A stretch of 64,000 nucleotides of DNA from Skeletonema tropicum (GCA_037178625.1 CM074136.1:2294001-2358000), one strand, 5' to 3'; shown: positions 1-12,118, counted from the first letter of the stretch. A program made the numbers and translations. The notes: a model not told the origin generated them from the sequence alone.

Positions 1-449
1 ATATAATTGAAACAGATGAATCTGCTTTGAGGAGAAGCTTTGGGCTAATATGAATAATAATCAAAAGATCGTAGGTCACTGGTCATAGGGTAAATATTGT
101 GTGCTTTCGAATCCCATGTCGTCTGAAAGATTTTCGAAGCAAGATCCCAAGTAATGCGATGGTACCTAGAAGATACTTAGTGCGTGAATGCCCGGAATGA
201 TGATGGATGATCGGGCGGGATGAAGGATGCTGCAGATGCGAACTGCGAACTGTTGTCAGAATATTGACGTGGATCTGGTACTCCTACATATTTACTCTGT
301 CGCAGCGCGTTTTAGGATTTTCGATTCATCTCAACTCTGCGCCGGCCGGCGCAACAGCGCCCTCTTCGCTCTTCGCTTTCTTTCTTCGTTGTGAGTACAT
401 TTCAGTTTGGCTGTATGTGGTTGGTCACTGCGTTGCTACTGAAATAAAG
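1..449. other. 5' flank of the P450 gene
   Basis: No convincing gene is seen. An in-frame ATG at 207 would extend the P450 by 81 codons, but that extension has no targeting character, while the ATG at 450 gives a good signal peptide. This stretch is therefore taken as promoter and 5' UTR. Confidence 0.5.
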
Positions 450-2264
450 ATGATGAAAGGAATCATTCGCTCCTTACTCCTGCTGTCTGCTCTGCCATCG
501 GCTGAGGCCTTTGTCGGAAGTCCTCGCAGTCGCAGCACACATGATGTGCGAACGGCAGCAGCTGCATCTGTCGGAGCACCTCCGAAGATATCTTCTTATC
601 CTACCGTTGACATCACAAATACAAATACCGCCACTTCTACGTCGCCAACGGCACTTTGCATGAGCACCGCTTCGTCTTCGTTTGCAGTCGTCGCAAAAAG
701 TGCAGTCACTGCGATAGTCTCTCAGCTGCGCCATCATGCAAAGCTTCTACTTGCTCTACTCACTGCCTCAGTTATCTTTGCCAAAAGATCCAACCCACAA
801 ACGTTGTTATGGCCAGGAACACAAACGGACAAAGATTGTGATGCACCGTTGCCCACTGGGGCATATGGTTGTCCTTTTGTCGGAATCAATTTCATGGCTG
901 GTTCTAAAGCATATGGGCCATTGTACAAAGTATTGCAACTGGGACAAAAATATGGGAAAATCTTCCGCATGTATGGACTTGGTATGCCAATGGTGAGTGT
1001 GTCTGGCAAGGACAATATCAAGGCACTTCTGAAGAATGAGTTCAAAGGGGAGGGAAGGGGAGTTGGTACATATCTGTTTGGAAAAGAACACAATGTCGGC
1101 TTGTTATTTGGTGGTGAGGCTTTGCTGTACGAAAATGATGCGGCCAAACATGGTCGTTTGAGAAAAATGGTTGGGGAGGCCATGACCCCAGTGGCCATTG
1201 GTGCAGCGTTACCTGCGATTCAAGAATTATCGAATAAGCAAGTGGATAAGTTATTGAAAGAGGATACCATCAAGATGGGGGGAGTGTTTAATGAATTCAC
1301 TCTTGATATTGCCTGGAAGCAAATCTTGGGATTAGACTTGAAAGAGGAAGATGTCCCTGAATTTCGCAAGGTGGTGCAACAATGGGCTAGTGAACTAATG
1401 AATCCTCTCTTGTTAGTTCCATTCCGCATTCCTGGTTTGATGAAATGGACCAAGGCGGGACGTGCAAGAACTTATATTGAATCGAAGATTGACGAGAAGC
1501 TTGACAAGTTAGAGAAGGATGGTCCAGACAGTTCCACACTCAGTAAACTCTACTTTGCCACGGATGATGATGGGAACAAATTGACAAGGAACGAAGTTAT
1601 TGATAATGCAATGCTCTTAATTTTTGCTGGATCGGAGACTTCATCATCGACACTTACATGTGCGTCGCTTCTTCTTGGTCTTCATCCGACTGTTTGGAGG
1701 AAGGTCCAGGCTGAACAAGAGATGATTGTTGCCGAACTTGGTGAGGATATTACTCGAGAGGCTCTTGATAAAAGCGTATACTTGGACGCAGTTATCAAGG
1801 AAACTCTACGTGTTGAGCCTATTGTACTCGGCGAGTTGCGCCTGATTGAAAAAACTGTTGAGGTGGACGGGAAGCAAATTCCAAAGAATTGGTTTAGTTT
1901 CTTCAACATTAAGCAAACTCATTGGAATGACCCTTCCACCTTCAAGGAAGACGGAAGTCACATGGATGTTAGGAAGGGTTTCCAGCCGGAGAGGTGGCTT
2001 GATGAGGCGACTAAACCCACTGAGTGGATGCCATTCGGTGACGGTGCTCGTCGTTGTATCGGGGAGAGACTTGGGATGGCTGAGATGAAGGTATTCTTGG
2101 GAATGATGGCGAGGAAGCTTGACAGGTACGATTTAGTGAATGTGCACGGTGATGATGACATTGTTTGGAAGAAAAGCTCTGTTATTGCAAGACCAGCGGA
2201 TGACACTGAGATCAGAGCTACAGCAGCGAAGACTAGTCATGCTGCTGTCGAATATCAAATTTGA
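450..2264 (+). CDS. Cytochrome P450, probably plastid-targeted
   Basis: A haem-thiolate monooxygenase of 604 aa. Visible P450 hallmarks are the I-helix motif AGSETSSST, the K-helix ExxR (E451-R454, within KETLR), the PERW motif, and the haem loop FGDGARRCIG with ligand Cys at about residue 536. The start at 450 gives MMKGIIRSLLLLSALPSAEAF, a hydrophobic signal peptide ending at an Ala-Phe junction of the kind used for diatom plastid import; a Ser/Thr-rich stretch follows. The overall pattern recalls the CYP26/CYP120/CYP51-type clans that act on isoprenoid or sterol-like substrates, but the family and substrate cannot be fixed by eye. No intron is needed. The gene converges on the tRNA-binding protein gene. 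Confidence 0.88.
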   Translation: MMKGIIRSLLLLSALPSAEAFVGSPRSRSTHDVRTAAAASVGAPPKISSYPTVDITNTNTATSTSPTALCMSTASSSFAVVAKSAVTAIVSQLRHHAKLLLALLTASVIFAKRSNPQTLLWPGTQTDKDCDAPLPTGAYGCPFVGINFMAGSKAYGPLYKVLQLGQKYGKIFRMYGLGMPMVSVSGKDNIKALLKNEFKGEGRGVGTYLFGKEHNVGLLFGGEALLYENDAAKHGRLRKMVGEAMTPVAIGAALPAIQELSNKQVDKLLKEDTIKMGGVFNEFTLDIAWKQILGLDLKEEDVPEFRKVVQQWASELMNPLLLVPFRIPGLMKWTKAGRARTYIESKIDEKLDKLEKDGPDSSTLSKLYFATDDDGNKLTRNEVIDNAMLLIFAGSETSSSTLTCASLLLGLHPTVWRKVQAEQEMIVAELGEDITREALDKSVYLDAVIKETLRVEPIVLGELRLIEKTVEVDGKQIPKNWFSFFNIKQTHWNDPSTFKEDGSHMDVRKGFQPERWLDEATKPTEWMPFGDGARRCIGERLGMAEMKVFLGMMARKLDRYDLVNVHGDDDIVWKKSSVIARPADDTEIRATAAKTSHAAVEYQI

Positions 2265-2419
2265 TTCACGTATCAAATTGAAATATCATTTCGAATTTTG
2301 GTGTTTGTATAGTTTGTTTTGTTAAGTTTTTAAGTGAGACAATCCCCCTGGTAAAATGGCATCCTCCTCCCTCAACTATTTGCGCAGTCAAGTCAATTGT
2401 CAATTATTATTTGTCATTA

Positions 2420-2947
2420 TCATGATGCAGCAGCTTTCTTCGCCTCCTTAGCAGCCTTCCTGGCTGCTTTCCTCTCCTCAGCCAACTTCTTCTTCTCCTC
2501 TTTGGTCAATTTCTTCTCAAACAATGGCTTCACCTCCACAGCAGGAATTGCCGATTCTGATGACGACGAGGCCGGAGGCGCACCTGGCTTTGAGGTAGGT
2601 GGTGCTGAACCAGGTGCAAATGAATCAGGAACCTGTGCGGCAATCCCTGCAGAGCCGCTCCCCCATCCCAGCATGCGACTGTCACAAAACATACCCTCGC
2701 TCATTACACCGCCCACAGCAGTCTTTTTGATTTCCATTTCCTCCCCTTCATCATTGATAATTGTGGATCCTACCGGGGCTACAACTAGCCGAGATGATAG
2801 ACGGACGTTTGGTGCGGCGGTGACGACACATATCGGATCGTCTCCACCGATATTTACGGAGCATACTTTCAATGGCTTTCCTCCGCTTTTTGATTTGTCT
2901 TCGACTGATAGCACTATGCCCACTTTGTAGGAAGATGTGTCAACCAT
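2420..2947 (-). CDS. tRNA-binding-domain (EMAP-II/TRBD-like) OB-fold protein
   Basis: A 175-aa protein. The N-terminal two thirds follow the TRBD OB-fold pattern: KVGIVLSVEDKSK, then PLKVCSVNIGG, an ICVVTAAPNV strand, a LVVAPVGSTI strand, and the diagnostic GGVMSEGMFCDSRMLGW, which corresponds to the (R)GxxSEGMlL signature of EMAP II, Arc1p and MetRS/TyrRS appended domains. A Pro/Ser-rich linker follows, then a highly basic Lys/Ala helix (about residues 143-175) typical of tRNA- or synthetase-binding tails. It is probably a free-standing tRNA-binding cofactor of a synthetase complex in the cytosol. The start ATG (complement 2945-2947) is the only one with the complete fold. Its upstream flank is unusually G/T rich. 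Confidence 0.75.
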   Translation of the reverse strand: MVDTSSYKVGIVLSVEDKSKSGGKPLKVCSVNIGGDDPICVVTAAPNVRLSSRLVVAPVGSTIINDEGEEMEIKKTAVGGVMSEGMFCDSRMLGWGSGSAGIAAQVPDSFAPGSAPPTSKPGAPPASSSSESAIPAVEVKPLFEKKLTKEEKKKLAEERKAARKAAKEAKKAAAS

Positions 2948-3402
2948 TTTTATGTTTAAATTGCACGTTAAGTTGTGTCTTGGCTGTTGGTGTTGGTGGT
3001 AGTGTTGGGGTTTGGTGTGGGTGGTGTGTGGTGGGTGGTTGGCCCGGCTTGGTTGGTCGTGTGTTTGGTATGGTGTGTGGGCGGGGGGCTTTAGGTTATT
3101 TCATGGTGCGTTTGGTGCAAAGTGGTAAGTGGTACTCAATTACTAGTTGTAAAAGTTTGGCATGCAAAAGCACTGGCTGTTGCTGTTGATCACTCTTGAA
3201 ATGGTTCTAATGGTTCTTTGGTCTTTGGGCTGAGGCTGTGGGGTATGATGATGTAGCTAATGAAGTAATGAAGGACACCATGCTATCAAAACTCGGTTAC
3301 GTATTTAAACATCATGAGCCCACTCTCGCCATGCTCCCGCTTGCCGTCCCTGCCTTCTCCAGCTAGCATGCGATTCACAAAATAAGAAGTCTCGTCCAGT
3401 AG
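2948..3402. other. Intergenic, G/T-rich tract
   Basis: No gene is seen. About 2985-3090 on the + strand is almost only G and T (GTTGGTGGTAG-type runs), directly upstream of the tRNA-binding protein start. It probably holds the promoter of that gene and the 3' end of the cyclin transcript. Confidence 0.4.
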
Positions 3403-5028
3403 TTACACTCTCATAATGTTTCGAACTTTGACCATCTCACTCCTATCAAAGCTTAACCCAACTACCTCCTCAATGCAGTCCAGAATACAATCTCCACTAT
3501 CGTTGTATCCGTCTACAGCATTGAGAAAGGCAGCGACAGCCAAGAGTGAAGGAGCGTACCCAATGAACGATGAGATCTCTACTGCATATTCCAGCTGTAC
3601 CATTGCTGCTTCTCGTAAGTCGTTGTATTCATCCTCAGCAAGGGATCTATTCCCGTCCAGATGTAACAATGATGAAATCTCCAAACACAAATCAAGCCAA
3701 TCTATTGCTTGGACACTGTTCAACCGCCAGTCTAATCCACGGTGCAATATGATGTATTCCATTTCATAAAGTTGTTTTTTGGTATACAGCCCATTACACA
3801 ACGCATGTAGACCTGGTAGCGATATCAAATCCATCAGTGGCCGTGGTTGTTGTAGCTGTCCTTGCATTTCAGCATCATCCTGCCCTGGAGTCGACAGGAT
3901 GGTTTGGCCGGTAAATTCACTATTCTTCGAAGAGCTTGAGTCGATAATATTATCGAAAGAAGAAGACGATGATAGACTTGCAGTGGTAACGGTGTGCTCT
4001 GAACGATGCTCGTGCTTGCAGCAAGCATCACTGTACTGTTGATTATTGAAAAACTCGTACCATTCCCTCTCATTCTCTGTACAAAATAACCCACTTGACT
4101 TGGCAGCCAAAGTTAGACATACCATGGACAATAATTTGTACTCGTCTCGATCTACCACTTTGAATTTGGTGCAGATACGATCGATGTAAGAGAAGGTTGT
4201 GCTTATTAGCTGTAGTGATTCAGTAGAGTGCTGCCGAATGTTTCTTTTTCTACTTTGGTTGTGACTTCTTGTTGAGCTACCTAAGGAATCTTGGTGCTCT
4301 TGTTGCTGTGAAGCAGGGGGAGGGAAGCTGACCTCTATTATACGGTATGACCACTCCATCATTTTGGACCGGCATGACCTGTCTATCGGCGTTGACTTGC
4401 GATGTGAAGTGCTATTATCAGGTGACAATGGTATCAGATATTCAATGCCACCGGTAGATTCATGAGCAGGTGATCTACATGATGTATTATCAACGTCATA
4501 ATAGCTTCTCTGAAAGTAGTCGTCGACGGCGTACTCCGGACTGCTCTCCCTTTGTAGCAAGTAAGACGCCTGTTCGGATAGCTCTTGAAACTCGAACATC
4601 CTATTGTTTACTTCCTCCTTCTCCATTTTCAATGATCCGTAATCGCTTGTCAACAATGAGCTGCAGTTGTTGGCAGCAATGTCGTCGTCTTCAACATCAT
4701 TATGATCAAGTAAAGGACACTCGGGTGATGACAACAGAATCACACTTCCTCTATTATGAAGAAACTGCTCATCTTCTTCCTCGCCGACGCAAGCAGCATG
4801 AACGTCATGTGAGTCCACAGAAGACAAGCAGGAGGAAAGTTGAGAGTTACTATCCTCTTCGTCGTGCCAGGATGAGTAGGCTGTGGTCTCCTCATCGTGA
4901 TGATGATGGTGATGAGGGGGCTTGTGATGGTGATGATCAAACGCAGTTTTTGTCATGGCTTCTCTTGATTGTGCTCCTGGGGTGTTGCTGTTAACATTGC
5001 TTTTAGACGCTGGGAGAAAATGAAGCAT
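3403..5028 (-). CDS. Divergent cyclin (diatom-specific cyclin type)
   Basis: A 541-aa protein. From about residue 215 it shows a cyclin box: DRSCRSKMMEWSYRIIEV, then STTFSYIDRICTKFKV and DEYKLLSMVCLTLAAKSSG (the LTC-type helix with the conserved Lys). After an acidic, Ser-rich insertion (about 305-390) the box resumes with YTKKQLYEMEYIILHRGLDWRLN, the EmeiLxxLxWrl signature of cyclin N domains, and a cyclin-C-like tail. The first 210 residues are low complexity, with His runs (residues 32-44) and acidic patches. Large insertions and an unconserved N-terminus fit the expanded diatom-specific cyclins, which couple the cell cycle to light or nutrients. It is divergent from the tricorn gene, with 257 bp between starts. 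Confidence 0.78.
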   Translation of the reverse strand: MLHFLPASKSNVNSNTPGAQSREAMTKTAFDHHHHKPPHHHHHHDEETTAYSSWHDEEDSNSQLSSCLSSVDSHDVHAACVGEEEDEQFLHNRGSVILLSSPECPLLDHNDVEDDDIAANNCSSLLTSDYGSLKMEKEEVNNRMFEFQELSEQASYLLQRESSPEYAVDDYFQRSYYDVDNTSCRSPAHESTGGIEYLIPLSPDNSTSHRKSTPIDRSCRSKMMEWSYRIIEVSFPPPASQQQEHQDSLGSSTRSHNQSRKRNIRQHSTESLQLISTTFSYIDRICTKFKVVDRDEYKLLSMVCLTLAAKSSGLFCTENEREWYEFFNNQQYSDACCKHEHRSEHTVTTASLSSSSSFDNIIDSSSSKNSEFTGQTILSTPGQDDAEMQGQLQQPRPLMDLISLPGLHALCNGLYTKKQLYEMEYIILHRGLDWRLNSVQAIDWLDLCLEISSLLHLDGNRSLAEDEYNDLREAAMVQLEYAVEISSFIGYAPSLLAVAAFLNAVDGYNDSGDCILDCIEEVVGLSFDRSEMVKVRNIMRV

Positions 5029-5285
5029 ATATGATGTTATGACAGATGAACACTACGTTCACAACTGTTCATCTGAATTTTTACTGAATGAGGTGCGCTG
5101 AGAAGTGTGAGAAGCACTGAGAAGCGTGACTAAAATTTTGTCCGACGAACCACGGGAGACGAACATCGACCCGCCAAAAATGCCACCCATAACCCATAAC
5201 CCACTCCGCATGAACCTTCCACTTTCCACTGCTTCTGCTCTGATACATTAGAAATCTGCAGGCTGCAGCTGGTAGTCAGCAGACA
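5029..5285. promoter_or_regulatory. Shared divergent promoter, cyclin / tricorn protease
   Basis: These 257 bp separate two divergent start codons, so both core promoters must lie here or in the 5' UTRs. No TATA box or known diatom motif stands out. Confidence 0.4.
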
Positions 5286-8200
5286 ATGGCAAGCAACCGC
5301 GCCCGCTCCTCTGCAATCCAACTTCTTTCCCATCGTCGTGACGGCGGCGGCGGTGGTGGTGACCAATATGAGGAGGTTGATCAGGATTTTGAAGCACAAG
5401 AAATGCTTCTTGGACGCAATAATACATCAAATCTTCGTAGCCACAACAACCATCAACGTGACAAGCAAGTTGACGAAAATGACAACTCAAATGACTACAA
5501 TAGCAGCGACGACGACGATGATGATAATGAAGACCCTGAGGCTGTCCAACGACGAAGACGGAAATACATGAACACAAGCATAGGTGACCTCTATCAACGT
5601 AACAATAGCAGTCACAACAATAATTCATCATTCTTATCATTCAACTTCATTATCATCTCTCTCTTAGGATTCCTGACAGTATTTGGATTTGGATATTACG
5701 TATTGAGCAAAAGTCAGCAGCGAGAAGTGCATGCCAAAGAATTAGAGGAACAAAATGAGTTGGAGCGGCTGAAAGCAAAATATGGATTGGTGGAGCAGGA
5801 CAATAAGAAAGCAGCAGTGGAGGGTGAGAAGAAGAAGAAGGCTGGTAATAATATTGGACAACATTATCAAGCCAAGAAGAACGAACCAGCAGCAGAGAAT
5901 TCTGACGGGAATAATTGGCAGCATTATGAAGAACCGGTCAGGTCAAAGTCACATCTTCCAGAACATTTTGATCCTTTTCATCTAAATCACAATCAGCAAC
6001 AAATCAATTCACATTCGAATGATTGGTTTGGAGCACCATTCGTCGTTTCACCACCTCAAATACCATCATTCATTGCCAATAGTGGCAACGAGGATGCTGC
6101 TGAAACATCAACACACAGACGTGGTTACTTTCGATACCCAACAATTTTCAATTCCACTCTCGTTTTTTCATCAGAGGGTGATTTATATCTAACTCGTGTC
6201 CCAGCAGTATCCGATGGTATTAAAGCTGATGCATCCATGATTGCAATGAAACTAACAACAACAGTCGGCAATGCAATCCATCCCAAGCTCAATCACAAAT
6301 ATCCACATTTGTTGGCCTATTCTGCCACCTACTCTGGAGTACGAGAAATATACCTCATGGATTTACGTAGCAGTACCAAGAATGATGGAGGAATACCCAT
6401 GAATGTTCCAGGAACTCCGGGTGGGCCAGCATTACGACTAACATATACCACTGGTGGTATCAAAAGTGTTGTGGGTTGGGATGAAGATGGAACTTCGATT
6501 TTGTATTCGGCCTGGAGTGATCAAGTTGGTATGCCTGATGTTAGATTGTATCGGTTGAGATTGAGTTCTGTGGGAGATGATGCTAGAGAGGCAGGCACTA
6601 ATAAAGATGTTGGTGATGAGGGAACCACAGTGAAGAAGGGTGGTGAAGATGTGTCGATTGTGGATGCAGAGAGCCACGTAGATGAGGTCGTCCCTTCTGA
6701 CGACAATGAAGATTCATCGATCGATGCAAACAAGGAAACAGAGGCAGAGGGCAAGCATGAAAATGACAACCAAAGAAGGAAGTTGCACCGCGAGCAAGAA
6801 CGACAGCGTCGCCATAGATCGAAGTTATTATTGTCGGCTCAATCACGACGTGGTCTTGCTGGATCAACCATTCATCCCATCATTGAACCAGTACCACTCT
6901 CTGAAGCAGTTAACGGTGTCTATCATTTCACGACACAAAAGATGTCTTCGTCTTCTTCTAAGTATATCAACAGCACAGAATGCATCTATTTTACACGGGT
7001 GAAACAAAGTAGCAATACAAAACGATACGTGGGAGGAACTGCAGAAAATCTCTGGTCATATTGTCCTGGAATGTTTGATGATCTTGCCATTCCTCTTACC
7101 GAAGATTACAATGGGACGTCCAAGACTCCAACTGTTTATAGTCATGGCGAGCTCGGAGATTGGATCTTTTTTATGAGTGACAGAGCTGTAGATAGCATTG
7201 GCTCTAATGGGGGAGCAAATCAAACCACCGAGTGGATGGCATCGAGTATGGATTTGTGGGCAGCTCAATTGCCCATCACATCATCTGGATTCTCTTCAAC
7301 TCCAATAAGACTGACAAATGTTGCGTGTCAATACAATGGCATGGAGCTAATGGAGTACTCGGTCGACCAATCCACTGGTGCCGTAGTGTTAAGAATCGGT
7401 GCTGACCTACACTACATGCCGATGGAGGCCATCGCAGAGAAGCTGTATTCCTCAAAGGAAGTTTCAGGTGGATCTCAAATTCATCAACTCCCAATTGCAG
7501 TGTATTCGGACTTCTCAAGCATGCAAGAACGCATTATTCCTCTCCAAGTATCGACAAAGACTATCTTCGATGCATACGCTACCTCCTATGGGGTTTCAGC
7601 TCTATTGACATCTCGTGGTCAAACGTTTGTGACGCCTGTAATTTCTGATTTAACAAATGGAAATTATGGTGGAGGTGGCATCAACATACCATCAAGAAGG
7701 TATAAAATTGCTCCTGGAGCGGGTGGTGAAGGAATGGTTAGGATTTTGTGCGCTATAAATATCCCTTCAAATTCAACTCACGAAAGGTTTGCTTTGGTTC
7801 TAGCGACAGATCCACTGAGTCCGACTGGTGAGCATGCCTTCTACATCATACGCACCGATGCAATGGCGTCTCCATCGTTTGGCTTTGCAGCACTTTATGA
7901 GGCTGACACGATTGAAAAGTCGGTGCTGCCCCTTCCCTTTTTAGGTGGTCATCTAGAATCTGGTGGTAGCACGAAAGATGGAGGTTTAGGCAGTATATAT
8001 CCAGATACAGTGGCTGTCAGCCCATGCGGTAGAAGATTCGCATATGCAAATACTGATGGACAACTTGTTGTAGCAACTGTACCGATCCATTCCAAAGGTA
8101 ATAGCAGGCATCGACGTCACTTGGCAAGTGTTGATATGATAGTGCTTCCTTGGGAAAATGAGATTGACCAACCCATGATAGGTGATCGTCACACTAATCT

Positions 8201-10633
8201 CGTCTTTAGCCCAGGTGGGAGGTATTTGGCAATAGAACATCCCGCTAGGAATGCTTTCGAGGTCATTAGCATTGCTGACGTTGGATCACCTGCAGAGGGC
8301 TCCCTACATTTGGGTAGAATTGTCCAAGTAACTCCTGATCGATTTAATTCGTTTTCTGCAGTTTGGGGGCGAGAGAGCAAAGATTTTGCTGTCGACGAGC
8401 AGGCCTCGGAGCTGAAATCAGGTAAGACAGATTCTGCAAGTCACGGTGGTTCCACAGCATTATTTTTCCTCAGCGATAGAGATATTAATCTAGAGGGAGA
8501 CACAAACCCGTGGGGTACAAGAGCCCCGACCCCGAGATTTGATGGTTATTCGTGCGTTCACGTACTGCCGTTGAGAAGTATAAAAGATTCCATTGAAGCA
8601 AACGAAGTCAACGCCTTTATCCGGGCTTCATTTGGTGGTGGCGGCGCATCAGAGATCTTGGCAGAAGGAATGATAGAGCTCGATTTAATGTTGAAAGCAG
8701 CAAAAGCAGATGGATTAGATGAAGAAGACGATGACATTGGCTCCTCAAATGCCATGTCTGAAGAGCAGTCTCATGTTATTGATACACAAATCAATTTTGA
8801 GAAAGAGAAGGACACCAGCTTCAAATTTGCCCGCACTTCGTACAAACTAGATTCGATTCCAGCCGGTAAATACGTCAAGATTGTGTGCCAGCTTTCAGAT
8901 GATCCATCCCTACTCATTGTTTCACAATCAGCAAAAAGCAACGATGACTTGAAGCTTTCTATACTGGCTACTATCGATTATCCATCCGATCGCATAACAG
9001 ATGAAACACTTTACGATGGTGGCGTTGAGGTTGTGGATGTGAGCACTGACGGTTCTTATGTCCTCGTACTAGTTTCTGGCGAACTGAATGTCGTACCCAG
9101 GACAGCTGCGAAAGTTCTTTCGCTTGCAACAAATACAAGCACTGCAGCCATAGACGGATTAAACATTAGCGTGTGGCCTGCCCTAGAATATCAACAAATG
9201 TACACAGATTCGTGGCGACTACTTCGTGATTACTTCTACGATGCCGAACTTCATCAAATTGAATGGGATGAAGTGTTTGACCGTTATCTCCCTCTTGTAG
9301 AGCGATGTGGAAAGAGAGAAGAACTGGACGATGTAATGCGACAGATGGGTGGAGAACTATCGGCATTGCACGTCTATGTGAAGGGAGGAGAACATGATGG
9401 TCATGACGGAATTCCCTCGGGTAACGAAATTGCCAGTCTCGGCGCATATTTTAGAAGGTCAACCGAAATGAATGGCTATGAGATAATTGAGATACCAGAA
9501 AGGGATCCAGACTTTCACATGATAGATAGACAGCCAGTAAGTCAGCTTGCTCTCGTTTTTCATTTCTGTTTTGAATTACCATGACCTCACAATCATGCAA
9601 CTGTGTAAATAAGATGTATTCCCCTCTTTCTGAGCAAGTGCTTCGCTTGAGTGGGCAGCAAGGACTGGAACCTGGAGATATCATTATTGGAATCAATGGT
9701 GAACACGTCATGAATGTACCAAGCATCAGTATGCTACTGAGAGGGAAAGCCGGAGAAAGTGTACGACTGGAAGTCCAACGTGTAACATCAACGTCAAAAT
9801 TCACAGAGCTAAGACGGGCAAAGATGAGATTACTCAAGGACAGCGAATACGATGAGAATATTCCTGTTGTATCGGAACCACTTATGGTTGTTCCAATTTC
9901 AGCTGATGACAGAGATGATTTGCTTTACGCGGCCTGGGAGTGGAAGACGAGGGAAAGAGCCAAGACCCTAGCAGCAGAAGCAGGCTTCACTCTAGGTTAC
10001 ATTCATCTTCAAGACATGTCAGGAGCACCAGCAGCAAATGCCTTTGCGAGAGGATTCTACCCAGACCATGATAAACAAGCACTAATTGTTGACGTTCGCC
10101 ATAATTCAGGTGGAAACATCGATTCTTGGTTGTTGGATACACTCCAGCGCAAAGCTTGGATGTATTGGCAAGGCCGAGAGGACACCGACGGTGGGCTGAT
10201 GTGGGACGAACAATTCGCATTTCGAGGTCACCTCGTTGTCCTAATTGATGAGAAAACATCCTCCGATGCAGAAGCCTTTGCACGTGGTGTGTCAGAGCTT
10301 GGCTTAGGAAAGATTGTAGGCAAACGTAGTTGGGGTGGAGGGATTTGGCTTTCTTCAGACAACAAGCTAGTTGATGGAGGTATCACTACTGCCCCAGAAT
10401 ATGGTGTTTACAATGACAAATACGGCTGGGGGATGGGAATCGAGCAAATGGGAGTCGTGCCTGATGTTGAGGTTGACAATAATCCAAGAGATGCATTTGA
10501 AGGGAGAGATGCGCAACTTGAAGTGGGAATATCTGTTCTCAAGGAGTGGTTAAAGAAGGAGGAAGTCGTTTTGCCGAAGAAGCCGGGACGTCCAATGAGC
10601 AAGAGGAAGAAAGATGAAGGATGCTCCGCATAA
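5286..10633 (+). CDS. Tricorn-type serine protease, membrane-anchored
   Basis: Exons 5286-9536 and 9614-10633; the 77-nt intron (gtaagt...taag) joins phase 0 and gives 1756 aa. Tricorn proteases trim peptides downstream of the proteasome. An acidic N-terminus is followed by one membrane span (about residues 118-140, FNFIIISLLGFLTVFGFGYY), then WD/TolB-like beta-propeller repeats (about 265-1290), the C1 domain, a PDZ-like domain (LEPGDIIIGINGEHV), and the C2 catalytic domain with LIVDVRHNSGG and VVLIDEKTSSDAEAF. The catalytic set is readable: His1362 (ALHVYV), Ser1634 (SSDAE), Glu1694 (GIEQMGVVPD). The archaeal Ser before the catalytic His is Leu here. A membrane-anchored tricorn suggests a vacuolar or secretory location (inference). 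Without the intron, the first frame stops after a non-homologous tail. Confidence 0.88.
9537..9613 (+). other. Intron of the tricorn gene
   Basis: GT-AG intron of 77 nt with donor gtaagt and acceptor aag. Removing it joins DRQP to MYSPLSEQ in phase 0 and completes the C1-PDZ junction. Confidence 0.8.
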
Positions 10634-10668
10634 GCAGCTTGAGATGTCTTCGTATTTAAAACTTCTGT

Positions 10669-12118
10669 CTACTGAATGTTGTTGACTGATGATTTGGCCA
10701 TGCAAACTAGCCATCTCGCGAATGTAGGAGTAAATTTTTGAAGCCTTCCAAAGAGGATTTGTAGCTGCTCATCTGATTCTGGTACCTGCCATCCTTTCTT
10801 TACGAGCAATTGTTTCAACGTCATATTCATCTCCTCTGCTCCTCTCACTGGTAGAAACAATACCAACCTTCCACCATCTACAAGAACTCTTCGAGCAATG
10901 GTAAGAATTGACGGTATTGTGTCGTGTTGATCGTTATTTATTGTTTCAGCAAGGTCGCCTCTCCCTTCTTCTAAATCGTCTTCACTATGGTGGTAATTTT
11001 TAGGCCTAGCATCCTGCCCAGCAAATAGAACGGGAGCACCAATGTTATAAGGAGGGTCAACAACGATAGCATCACAGCTATTAGACTCATAAAGGCATTC
11101 CGTCGAGGAAGGATCCAATACATCTCCCTGAAAAAATGACGGCAAAGAAAGCGTCCTCTTCTCAATCACACTCGTATGTCTCTTGAATTCATTCTCTGAA
11201 CTCTCCCACACGCTAGTTAGGGAATCAACTCCAATTAGATTGTTCGCTCCAAGTGCAGCAGAGTAAAGCAGTAAACTACCAGAACCACAGCAAGGGTCTA
11301 TCACTCTTTGGCCCGCATCAGTTCCTGCCAGAGCAAGATTAGCCATTAAGAACCCAAGTTCTGGTTCCATTGCTGTGGAAATGTCACTTCCTGCAGTGAC
11401 TCCTTTAGATCTATTTTTCAATGCATACTCCTTCAATATGCCTCTATGCGTGCGCCTCAGTGTTTGACTGGGAGCTGAGGAGGTACCAGCTGGCCCAATT
11501 GCCATTCGACTGCCAAAGTGTATGCAATGCGTAGTACTGTCGCTTCTTTGCTCACAGTGATAAATGAGTATGCCGCCCTCATCCAATGCCAATTGACACT
11601 GCAAATGATTCATATCATCATTTTTGTGGTTTTGAAGCAAGATTGATACCGTTTGTAACAGATTTGAACACTGCTCATTAGAAATATTTGGATTTGACAT
11701 GCTGATGACATCAATCCCGTCAAGACACTCGTGAAGTTTAACCTCACAATTTGTCACAGAGTTAATCCAATCATCATTTGTAAAGGATGCACTATACTGA
11801 ATACGAAATAATGCATGAGTCAAAATTGCACGTGATACTGCAGTGGAAATAATGTTGTCATCAGGATTGTTTGAGCATTCTAGCCAATACAATGATTGTG
11901 TGTTGGCCTCAATAGGATTCTTCTTTTGCTTCTTCTTTTTCATTTGATTCCTCGATTGTTTTTGCTGCTGCGGTTGAAGATCATTTTTACTAGGTTCACT
12001 TCTCCCAATGACAGGGATGAAGTTGATGTGAATATCTTTGTTCTTTCTATCTTGAATCAATGTTTGCAATTCAAGCAGCGGTAGATCATACGTATCACCA
12101 TCTCGAAAGCCATACGTG
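10669..12118 (-). CDS. TRM11: TRM11-like tRNA guanosine N2-methyltransferase, main body (5' end displaced)
   Basis: A SAM-dependent methyltransferase of the Trm11 family, which makes m2G at position 10 of tRNA. Seen are motif I (RVIDPCCGSGSLL), the preceding FLMANLAL helix, the acidic loop IGVDS, the catalytic motif IV VVDPPYNIG, and a C-terminal LVLFLPVRGAEE strand. The coding frame is open from 12118 but has no ATG near its 5' end (the first plausible codon is TTG at 12069). Upstream residues TYDLPLLELQTL resemble the FRLPELESL motif at the start of Trm11 proteins, so the frame clearly continued. The missing 5' part lies at 12897-13204, beyond a LINE insertion. Whether the gene still functions depends on splicing of the insertion. 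It is convergent with tricorn, 35 bp apart. Confidence 0.75.

Noticed and set aside
207..449. N-terminal extension of the P450 from the ATG at 207
   Set aside because: It would place the clear signal peptide and Ala-Phe plastid junction 80 residues inside the protein.
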